This document shows positions 15,912-22,896 of a DNA stretch of 37,811 nucleotides, piece after piece. The notes beneath the pieces were generated by a model. That model worked only from the letters and a program-made list of their open reading frames with translations. It did no database searches and was not told where the DNA came from. Where the stretch lies: assembly GCA_900548115.1 (NCBI GenBank), contig URJL01000018.1, forward strand, positions 1-37,811, written 5' to 3'. The position numbers and the translations under genes were made by a program. This stretch comes from an uncultured Eubacteriales bacterium. Its GTDB lineage: Bacteria > Bacillota > Clostridia > Oscillospirales > CAG-382. Position 1 is the stretch's first letter; each line of letters begins with the position of its first letter.

Positions 15912-18389
15912 ATGGGATTCATTCAAACTATCATTGATCAGCATCAAAAGAAAGTTCAAGAACGAAACGATGCTTGTAATGATTTGATTTCTCGTATAGA
16001 CGATGCTCTGCGTGATGCCAAATCAATATTTTCTGCACCGCAAGTGTTCGTTGATCCTCACACCGAAGCCGAGTGGAGAAGCAGAAATAGCGGAATATTA
16101 GCTGATTCCGAAGCGCATAAAATCTTGCGGCTGAAAAAGGCAGCTAAATATAAAATGCTGTCCGAGAAACAACTTGAATTGGCTGATATTGCTCGTTCCA
16201 TGTCACATCAGATTCTCCAACACAATGAGCGAGCTGCAAGCATGAAAGTACAAGCAGCATATGCGCTTATTGGCGATGTCGAGGGGCGAAAACTTGACCA
16301 ACAGCAAATGACCTGTATTGTCAAGGAAGCACATAACCACTTGGTAATAGCCGGTGCTGGAACAGGAAAAACGACAACTGTTGTCGGCAAAATCAAGTAT
16401 CTGCTTAAAACGGCTAAATGTTTGCCGCAGGATATTTTAGTGTTGTCATTCACAAATGCTTCTGCGTCTGAGATGAATGAGCGTATTTCTGCTGAGACTG
16501 GACACAGTATTGCCGCATCAACATTTCACAAACTTGGATTAAACATTATCTCGCAAGTTAATGGTGTAATGCCAAGAATCACACAAATCAGCTTGCGAAA
16601 GTTTGTTAAGGAACAGCTTTTACTGAATATGCAATCTGATACATATCTCAATTTGCTGAGTTCGTATTTACTGTATAATCGTGTGGTGGCAAAATCGGAA
16701 TTCGAGTTCAAATCGCAGAAAGAATATGATGAATATCTGAAATTGAATCCACCGACCACCGTTAATAATGAAACGGTGAAAAGCTACGGCGAAATGGATA
16801 TTGCCAACTTCTTGATGCAAAACGGCATACGGTACATATATGAGCATCCATATGAAATTGACACACGCACCAGCGAATACGGTCAATATCATCCCGATTT
16901 TTATCTTCCCGATTACAAAATTTATATTGAGTATTTTGGAATCAACCGAAACGGCGAAGTCCCGTCTTATTTCAAAGCCACAAACGGAATGAGTGCAACA
17001 GAAGTCTATCGTGCCTCTATGGAATGGAAACGCACTACCCATCGTGAACATCAAACCACAATGATTGAGTGCTATGCCTATGAAAAACTGGAGGGCAATT
17101 TACTTGATTCCTTGAAAGAAAAACTGGAAGCCGCATCCGTTTCGTTAGCCCCGAAATCTTCCAAAGAACTGTGGACACAGGTTGCCGCCGGGGGAGATTC
17201 TTTGCTTGATGGCATCATTGAATTATTTGAAACATTGGTCAATTTGATCAAGAGCAACGGGTACGACATAGCAACTGTCCGCAAATTGAATCACGCAGGA
17301 AGCAATACACAGACGAACAATATTTTGCTTTCGTTGCTTGAGCCGATCTTCAATGCGTACTGCAAATATCTTGCAGACCACCAAGAAATTGATTTTAACG
17401 ATATGATTAACCTTGCTTCCGAATATGTTCGGCAGGGAAAATATATCAACCCGTACAAGTATGTGATTGTCGATGAATATCAAGATATATCTAAGGCTCG
17501 TTTTACGCTCTTAGACTGTCTGCGAAAATCCAGAGATTATGAGCTTTTCTGTGTCGGTGATGATTGGCAAAGCATTTATCGCTTTGCAGGAAGCAACATT
17601 GGATTCATCCTAAATTTTTCAAAATATTGGGGCGCAACAGAAGTCAGCAAGATCGAAACCACATACCGTTTCTCTCAGAAGTTGATTGAAATAAGCGGCG
17701 GATTCATTATGCAAAACCCCGTCCAAATCAAAAAATCCATTAGAGGCAAATCTGAAGATTTTGGATTTCCGCTTGGTGAAATCTCCGGCTACACCGACAA
17801 ATTTGCGATTGAGTTCATGTCAAAGAAGCTGAATGATATTCCCAAAGGTAGCAGCGTATTCTTTATCGGCAGATATTCATTTGATGCAAAATTATTGAAT
17901 GACAGCGGACTGTTTTCTTGTCAGTATAACAACACAAGCGGGTTTGTCGATGTTAAGGCTAAATCCCGTCCCGACTTGAACATGGTGTTTTTGACAGCAC
18001 ATAAGTCAAAGGGATTGCAAGCAGACTATGTGTTTATTATTAACAACAAAAAGTCAAGAATGGGCTTCCCAAGCAAAATTCAAGACGCTCCCATTTTAGA
18101 TTTGCTACTTGATAATTGCGACCAGTACCCTCACGCAGAGGAACGCCGCCTGTTCTATGTAGCCTTAACAAGAGCGAAGAAAAAGGCGTTTATTGTTACT
18201 GTTAATGGACAAGAATCTGAGTTTGCAATGGAACTAAAAGAGCGTTATGGAGAAGATTTGAAGAAAGAACAATTTGAATGTCCTCTTTGTGGTGGGCGTT
18301 TGGTAAAACGCTCCGGTCCATACGGCGAGTTCTTTGGGTGTTCAAATTATCGCACAAACGGATGTAACTACAAAAGAAAGATTCGGTAA
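15912..18389 (+). CDS. UvrD/HelD-like helicase with an inserted nuclease-like domain and a topoisomerase-type zinc finger
   Basis: 825 residues from ATG 15912 behind AGGAGGAAA. Residues 1-120 are helical. Walker A is GAGTGKTTT (148-156), motif II is DEYQD (521-525), then GDDWQSIYRF, TTYRFS, TAHKSKGLQADYVF and a final YVALTRAKK, all of superfamily 1A helicases. Between motifs Ia and II, about 290-395, sits an insert with HPDFYLPDYKIYIEYFG (D329, E340), which has the PD...ExF pattern of PD-(D/E)XK nucleases. The C-terminus has C790, C793, C810 and C818 in a topoisomerase-I-like zinc finger. It should unwind and perhaps cut DNA. As the only large cargo of the transposon, paired with a regulator, a role in defence against phage or plasmids is possible but unproven. 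Confidence 0.85.
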   Translation: MGFIQTIIDQHQKKVQERNDACNDLISRIDDALRDAKSIFSAPQVFVDPHTEAEWRSRNSGILADSEAHKILRLKKAAKYKMLSEKQLELADIARSMSHQILQHNERAASMKVQAAYALIGDVEGRKLDQQQMTCIVKEAHNHLVIAGAGTGKTTTVVGKIKYLLKTAKCLPQDILVLSFTNASASEMNERISAETGHSIAASTFHKLGLNIISQVNGVMPRITQISLRKFVKEQLLLNMQSDTYLNLLSSYLLYNRVVAKSEFEFKSQKEYDEYLKLNPPTTVNNETVKSYGEMDIANFLMQNGIRYIYEHPYEIDTRTSEYGQYHPDFYLPDYKIYIEYFGINRNGEVPSYFKATNGMSATEVYRASMEWKRTTHREHQTTMIECYAYEKLEGNLLDSLKEKLEAASVSLAPKSSKELWTQVAAGGDSLLDGIIELFETLVNLIKSNGYDIATVRKLNHAGSNTQTNNILLSLLEPIFNAYCKYLADHQEIDFNDMINLASEYVRQGKYINPYKYVIVDEYQDISKARFTLLDCLRKSRDYELFCVGDDWQSIYRFAGSNIGFILNFSKYWGATEVSKIETTYRFSQKLIEISGGFIMQNPVQIKKSIRGKSEDFGFPLGEISGYTDKFAIEFMSKKLNDIPKGSSVFFIGRYSFDAKLLNDSGLFSCQYNNTSGFVDVKAKSRPDLNMVFLTAHKSKGLQADYVFIINNKKSRMGFPSKIQDAPILDLLLDNCDQYPHAEERRLFYVALTRAKKKAFIVTVNGQESEFAMELKERYGEDLKKEQFECPLCGGRLVKRSGPYGEFFGCSNYRTNGCNYKRKIR

Positions 18390-18473
18390 AACATCAGATC
18401 CAGCACCAACGGTGCGTAGCCAATTTCTCCGAAATTGTTAAAGGGTTTGGGATGTTTCCCAACAAGTACGCAC

Positions 18474-18500
18474 AAGTGGGTACCGCCGTGCATTGCTTGC
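18474..18500 (+). repeat. 27-bp direct repeat, copy 1
   Basis: It starts AAGTGGGTACCG and ends GCTTGC. The second copy, 59 bp on, differs at only a few positions. A third, weak copy may lie near 18645-18671 (TGTACATACACC to GCTTGC). Confidence 0.75.
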
Positions 18501-18532
18501 CAGGTATGTTTCAACATAACGGCAAAAATGCA

Positions 18533-18559
18533 AAGTGGGTACCGTCGTGCCCTGCTTGC
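18533..18559 (+). repeat. 27-bp direct repeat, copy 2
   Basis: AAGTGGGTACCG to GCTTGC, matching copy 1. Both copies are preceded by an ATGTTTC motif at differing distance. Two copies only, so not a CRISPR array. Confidence 0.75.
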
Positions 18560-18886
18560 TACAGATGATTGCATCTTAGCAAACAAATCGAAGATTTCAA
18601 ATTTTTCGCAAAATCGGCAGAGCTGATTTTTGCAAAAATCGCAGAGTGTACATACACCTGCTGTGCTTGCTATTCTACGTTTCTCCATAATAGCAAGTGC
18701 CATTTCCTCAAATGGAAATCGGCGGCAACCGCCGCCTTGTCTGCCCAAAAGCGAAACGGCCGGACGCTGTCAATGGCGGCGAAGCCGTTCATCTTGACCG
18801 TTGACAGCGTTCGTCTGTTTTGCTATCCGAGTGAGATTTAATTGAATCGAATCGAAACGAATGAATGAAAAAGGAGGCTTGGCGAA

Positions 18887-19312
18887 ATGAGTCCGAAAAT
18901 CAAAATGAGCGATATTCTCGATGACCGTGATGACGATATTATCGAACTGTCCGAGGACGAGCTGAAAGAGATTTTAGCCGATGACGATTTTGACGATAGA
19001 GAGGAATACGGTGAAGTCCATTCTTTTGTTTTCTCCAATTCCGACCCGTATGCCAAGGTTGAGCCTCGTCCCGATGATGCCCCCAAGCGTGAGTTTGCTT
19101 TCGATGAAAAGGGCAACATCGTTGTAAAGAATCCGTCTGCCTTTTGGTTGCCAAGGGTTGAAATCGTGGACGAAATCGGCGGTACGGAATACACAGTAAC
19201 AGGCAGCTACGATGGCGAGGAAACTCTCGACAAGAAGCTCAAACGTATTATGGAACAGAACGCCGCTACTGCTGCCGACGATGAATTAGGTATCACGGAG
19301 GATAGCGAATGA
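18887..19312 (+). CDS. TnpW-like transposon protein
   Basis: 141 residues from ATG 18887, behind AAAGGAGG. The first half is very acidic (DDRDDDIIELSEDELKEI). Residues about 88-130 contain VEIVDEIGGTEYTVTG and ETLDKKLKRIME, the pattern of the small TnpW proteins that accompany TnpX recombinases; the acidic first half is extra. Its stop overlaps the recombinase start (ATGA), so the pair is translationally coupled. The molecular role of TnpW-type proteins is not established. Confidence 0.7.
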   Translation: MSPKIKMSDILDDRDDDIIELSEDELKEILADDDFDDREEYGEVHSFVFSNSDPYAKVEPRPDDAPKREFAFDEKGNIVVKNPSAFWLPRVEIVDEIGGTEYTVTGSYDGEETLDKKLKRIMEQNAATAADDELGITEDSE

Positions 19313-21048
19313 ATAACGACACCTCTTTTGATATAACCCAAGAATCCAATCCTGTTCAGACAGTTGCCCCAACTAAGGAGGATAACGATATGTTAAGGGC
19401 AACAGAAAAAATCACAGCACTTTATTGCAGACTGTCCGTAGAGGACACCAAAGACGAAAAGAAAAACGGCAAGGAGGATCCGTCGAACTCCATTCAGCAT
19501 CAACAGGTCATGCTCATGCAGTATGCCAAAGCCAACCGCCTGCCGAACCCGACCTACTTTATTGACGATGGGTACAGTGGTGTTACCTACGACCGCCCCG
19601 GTTTTCAGAAAATGCTCTCTGAGATCGAAGCCGGTAATGTGGGCACGGTTATCACCAAAGACCTTTCAAGACTTGGTCGAAATTCCGCACTGACGGGACT
19701 TTACATCAACTACACTTTCCCTCAGTACGACGTTCGGTATATTGCCGTCAACGACCACTTTGACACCATCGACCCCAACAGCACGGACAACGATATTGCA
19801 GGTATCAAGAACTGGTTTAACGAGTTTTTCGCAAAAGATACCAGCCGTAAAATCCGTGCGGTCAACAAGGCAAAGGGCGAACGAGGAGAGCGATTGACTA
19901 CCAACATTCCCTATGGGTACAAGGCAAATCCCGATAATCCGAAGGAATGGGCAGTTGATGAAGAAGCGGCAAAAATCGTAAAACGGATTTTTACGCTCTG
20001 TATGGAAGGCAAGGGACCGAGCCAAATCGCTGCATTGCTCGAAAAGGAAAAGGTGCTCAATCCCACCGCTTACAAGCAGCGTGAAGGTAGAAAGACACCG
20101 CATCAGACACCGGAGAATGAATATCGCTGGCACGAAAGTACAGTGGCTTACATTCTCGAATATATGGAGTACATAGGCTGTACGGTCAATTTCAAAACCT
20201 ACACCAACTCCATTTGGGACAAGAAGCAAAGGGACAACCCGATGGAGAATCGCAAGATTTTCTACAACACCCATCCGGCAATTATTTCTTTGGAAGTCTT
20301 TGATAAGGTGCAGGAAATCCGACAGCAGCGACACCGCAGAACGGCGACGGGTAAGAGCAACATGTTCTCCGGTTTGGTGTTCTGTGATGATTGCAAACAG
20401 AAGCTCTACTACTCTACCACCAACTACTTTGAGAAGCGACAGGACTTCTTCATCTGTTCCACCCATCGCACGAACAAGGACAAGTGCAGCGGTCATTATA
20501 TCCGTGCCGTCGTGCTTGAACAAGAGGTCTGGAAGCACATTCAAGAGGTCATATCGGTGGTAACTCGCTACGAGGCATATTTCCGTTCCGAGATGGAAGA
20601 AAAGCTCCGTGTGCAGAGTGAGGAAACGCTTCGGATACATAAAAAGCGTTTAGCACAGGCCGAGAAGCGTATCGGTGAACTTGACCGCCTGTTCATTCGT
20701 TCTTATGAGGACAATGTATCGGGCAAGATTGACGATGAACGCTTTGCCATGATGAACAAGAGCTACACCCAAGAACAAAAAGACCTCAAGGCTGAGGTCA
20801 TAAGTCTGCAACAGGTTATTGAAGAACAGGAACGACAGGCAGAGAATTTGGAACAGTTTATCCAAAGGGTAAAGAGAAACAGCGAACTTACGGAGCTTAC
20901 GCCTTACGCTCTCAGAGAGCTTGTTAAGGCGGTTTATGTAGAAGCACCCGACAAGTCCAGCGGCAAGAGGAAACAGAAGATACACATCTCCTATGACCTC
21001 ATCGGCTTTATTCCCGTGGATGTACTTACAAAAGCAGAACAGGCATGA
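19309..21048 (+). CDS. Large serine recombinase (TnpX-like)
   Basis: 579 residues. The catalytic Ser is S43 in LYCRLSVED; the resolvase core runs to about 200 (DDGYSGVTYDRPGFQKM, TKDLSRLGRNS). A recombinase domain follows (about 205-330), then a zinc ribbon with CDDC and later C residues near 365-400, and a long coiled coil (about 420-525). Length is somewhat below that of TnpX itself. It should cut and rejoin the element's ends to excise and integrate it through a circular form. All motifs are intact, so the element may still move. Confidence 0.95.
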   Translation: MNNDTSFDITQESNPVQTVAPTKEDNDMLRATEKITALYCRLSVEDTKDEKKNGKEDPSNSIQHQQVMLMQYAKANRLPNPTYFIDDGYSGVTYDRPGFQKMLSEIEAGNVGTVITKDLSRLGRNSALTGLYINYTFPQYDVRYIAVNDHFDTIDPNSTDNDIAGIKNWFNEFFAKDTSRKIRAVNKAKGERGERLTTNIPYGYKANPDNPKEWAVDEEAAKIVKRIFTLCMEGKGPSQIAALLEKEKVLNPTAYKQREGRKTPHQTPENEYRWHESTVAYILEYMEYIGCTVNFKTYTNSIWDKKQRDNPMENRKIFYNTHPAIISLEVFDKVQEIRQQRHRRTATGKSNMFSGLVFCDDCKQKLYYSTTNYFEKRQDFFICSTHRTNKDKCSGHYIRAVVLEQEVWKHIQEVISVVTRYEAYFRSEMEEKLRVQSEETLRIHKKRLAQAEKRIGELDRLFIRSYEDNVSGKIDDERFAMMNKSYTQEQKDLKAEVISLQQVIEEQERQAENLEQFIQRVKRNSELTELTPYALRELVKAVYVEAPDKSSGKRKQKIHISYDLIGFIPVDVLTKAEQA

Positions 21049-21066
21049 CCGAAATCATGCCTGTTC
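21037..21066. terminator. 12-bp perfect hairpin over the recombinase stop codon
   Basis: GAACAGGCATGA and TCATGCCTGTTC with a 6-nt loop. No T-run follows on the plus strand, so it may protect the transcript end or be part of the recombinase-bound end rather than a true terminator. Confidence 0.55.
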
Positions 21067-21100
21067 CAAGAAAATTGCGAATTACTGTTTTACCAGCAGG

Positions 21101-21107
21101 GAGCCTT
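21101..21107 (+). repeat. Right attachment repeat GAGCCTT
   Basis: Matches 15194-15200. To its right the host terminator half ACGGCTCG continues into a T-run. Confidence 0.75.
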
Positions 21108-21122
21108 ACGGCTCGTTTTTTT
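21101..21122 (+). terminator. Host terminator, left arm re-created by the transposon end
   Basis: GAGCC-TTAC-GGCTC, one G, then seven T (21116-21122). The insertion copied GAGCCTT, so this hairpin still works and now ends transcripts leaving the transposon. Confidence 0.85.
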
Positions 21123-21134
21123 GTCTCCTGTCGC

Positions 21135-21178
21135 AAAAGTGCCGTCTTGGGGTATTGCCCTCTCCGAACGGCACTTTT
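21135..21178. terminator. Second hairpin terminator downstream of the transposon
   Basis: AAAAGTGCCGT and ACGGCACTTTT form a perfect 11-bp stem with a 22-nt loop, followed by TTG. It is nearly symmetric and could stop transcription on both strands. Confidence 0.7.
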
Positions 21179-21523
21179 TGTCCGCTTTTATCATTTATTA
21201 TCCTTTATCGGAACTTGCCTTTCGTGCAATTTCGTCCGATTGGAAGTTATATAACCCGTTTTTCCATACTGAAAAGGGCGGACTTGTGTCCGCCAGCGAG
21301 TTTGTCGTAAAGTATTGTTTTTCGGCACGATGCGGATTCACCCGCACCTCGCGTCCGAACGCTTTGTGTTCGGGTATTTGCGAATCCGCAAAAGAAAATT
21401 TCGCGGCGTGTCCCCGAATTCTTCGTTATTTTAGTCGGGTTTTCGCCGAAAAGCACGAAGCCTTTTTCAACAAAGCGAGGGTCGGACTTTCGTCCGACCC
21501 TCCGGAAATCATTTTACTTAAAC
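21179..21523. other. Gene-free stretch with three hairpins
   Basis: GGCGGAC-TTGT-GTCCGCC (21277-21294) is followed on the minus strand by CTTTT. TGCGGATTC/GAATCCGCA (21331-21339 with 21382-21390) encloses CCGAAC/GTTCGG (21355-21360 with 21368-21373), a nested structure. GAGGGTCGGAC-TTTC-GTCCGACCCTC (21477-21502) lies just after the cohesin-like gene and is its probable terminator on the minus strand. No protein is supported. Confidence 0.6.
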
Positions 21524-22744
21524 TTAAGCTCCGGGCTTATAAACGTTCGACCACTTCTGCGGTTCGTTGTAGGTCGTGGGATCCACAACGTTGAGAATCT
21601 CGTTGTAGATATACTCGTTAACATAGGTGCCCTCTTTACCGGATTCAAAGGCAGCCTTTGCAACGTCGAATACGGTGGTGGAGTACTGTTTGCCGTAAAC
21701 CGTAACTTCGGTCTCGCCGTCCATGTAGGTGGCGTACGGAACAACGGTGTAGGAAGTGGTGAGCGCCGCGGCATCCTGCGCGAGGCCCGTCATGCAGGCG
21801 GTATAGGTAACAGTCGTGCCGTTGGGGGCTGCGAAGAGTTTAACGGCGGGAACGATCATGGCGTTCTTACCGTCCTTGGAGGTTTCCTTGGTGAGAAGTT
21901 CTCCCTCGCCGAGCCACTTGGTCGGGAATACGACCGTACCGAAGCCGAGACCGGTATCGGAGGCGGAAGCGGGCTTTTCAAGTTTGTTGTAGAGCTCTTC
22001 GGTGATGGTGCTTACGAAGCGCAGGCCCTGCGTTTCGGTCGTGCTGCCCTGAGAGGGTACACGAATCTGAGCACCGGCAACATTCAAGCGCTCATCTCCG
22101 ACAGGCGTATCGCTGCCCTTAACGCGGATGGTTACGGGATCGATGGTGACGTTGATGTTTTCCTTGGCGACATTGATGTTATTAGCAGCACTAACATTTT
22201 CAGTAGTGATGTTCATAACATAATCGCCAGGCTTTGCATCATCCGCAATATTAATATAAAGAGCCAAAAAGTCTTCTCCGGCTTTTGTCGTGTCGCCGAG
22301 CGAAATATCTGCACACTCTATCAACAAGCGGCTACCATTCTCCGGAAGGGTAGCGGGGTTATACTTTGTAGGCAAATTGTACAAATTCGGTGTTATAGTA
22401 AGAGCAGCCGTGGTAGTTTCTTCTGTTTCTTCATTGTAGTACTGCTCAAGAATCTTATACGCAACACCGACAAAGTTCGTTGCTATCGTCACACCGTCTT
22501 TTTTATACGGGTTAAAAGAGATAACGCTCTGATCTGCCGTTATATCCCAACGCATGATAGCCCAACCGCTATTCTTTGTATAGTGGTACTTTAATTCAAC
22601 TTTTCTCTGACCCGGCTCAACCTCAATTACAGACTGTGCGGGAGCAAAGCTGACATCTGCCACTTCTCCCTCTGCCGTGGCGGTAAAGCACATAGCACCG
22701 ATCGCGAGAGCAGACGCAAGAAAAATGCCGAGAAATTTCTTCAT
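21524..22744 (-). CDS. Secreted protein with cohesin-like domain and a conserved C-terminal domain
   Basis: 406 residues with a clear signal peptide (MKKFLGIFLASALAIGAMCF, cut near residue 24). Residues about 30-200 resemble a cohesin: VEPGQRKVELKYHY, WAIMRWDITADQSVISF and LALYINIADDAKPGDYVMNI follow the strand pattern of that fold. Residues about 219-370 (GAQIRVP, GLRFVSTI, LEKPAS, GTVVFP, VVPYATY, VTVYGKQY) match in order the C-terminus of the phosphatase at 2856-6668. The domain's function is not known to me. The ribosome site GGAGG and promoter are excellent. The next gene carries a dockerin, so this could be a small scaffold for it. The cohesin call rests on pattern only. Confidence 0.7.
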   Translation of the reverse strand: MKKFLGIFLASALAIGAMCFTATAEGEVADVSFAPAQSVIEVEPGQRKVELKYHYTKNSGWAIMRWDITADQSVISFNPYKKDGVTIATNFVGVAYKILEQYYNEETEETTTAALTITPNLYNLPTKYNPATLPENGSRLLIECADISLGDTTKAGEDFLALYINIADDAKPGDYVMNITTENVSAANNINVAKENINVTIDPVTIRVKGSDTPVGDERLNVAGAQIRVPSQGSTTETQGLRFVSTITEELYNKLEKPASASDTGLGFGTVVFPTKWLGEGELLTKETSKDGKNAMIVPAVKLFAAPNGTTVTYTACMTGLAQDAAALTTSYTVVPYATYMDGETEVTVYGKQYSTTVFDVAKAAFESGKEGTYVNEYIYNEILNVVDPTTYNEPQKWSNVYKPGA

Positions 22745-22777
22745 CTTTTCAAACCTCCATATCGTAAGTCTAACTTT

Positions 22778-22806
22778 ATTATAAACGAACGATGTAGAAA
22801 TGTCAA
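22778..22806 (-). promoter_or_regulatory. Perfect promoter of the cohesin-like gene
   Basis: TTGACA (22806-22801), 17-bp spacer, TATAAT (22783-22778) on the minus strand, 33 nt before the start codon. It suggests high expression. Confidence 0.9.
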
Positions 22807-22896
22807 GTCAAATTCGGCATTTCCTTTAAAAATTTACCGAATTTTTCCGATATTTTTTCCACATTCGCTTATTTCGTAACAAGTGCTTTCGGAAAA

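Larger units (their letters stand above)
18390..18886. other. Non-coding repeat-rich stretch between helicase and tnpW-like genes
   Basis: No gene is supported. It holds CAATTTC-TCC-GAAATTG (18421-18437), the near-identical repeats at 18474 and 18533, GGCGG-CAA-CCGCC (18721-18733) and the distant pair ACGCTGTCAA (18764-18773) and TTGACAGCGT (18801-18810). The last part sits just before the tnpW-like gene and may be its control or leader region. Confidence 0.6.
15194..21107 (+). mobile_element. TnpX/TnpW-type transposon carrying an XRE-helicase pair, inserted in a terminator
   Basis: The segment is richer in A+T than its surroundings, ends with a large serine recombinase gene and is bounded by the direct repeat GAGCCTT (15194-15200 and 21101-21107). 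Removing it joins AAAAAAAGCGAGCCTT to ACGGCTCGTTTTTTT, which restores a perfect rho-independent terminator for the merR-like gene: strong evidence for the exact ends. Imperfect inverted ends lie just inside: GATAAGACAGTAATT (15212-15226) against the complement of AATTACTGTTTTACC (21080-21094), two mismatches. Size is about 5.9 kb. Cargo is only the XRE gene and the helicase gene. Confidence 0.85.

Noticed and set aside
18474..18559. CRISPR array
   Set aside because: Only two clear copies with differences, no regular spacers and no cas genes.
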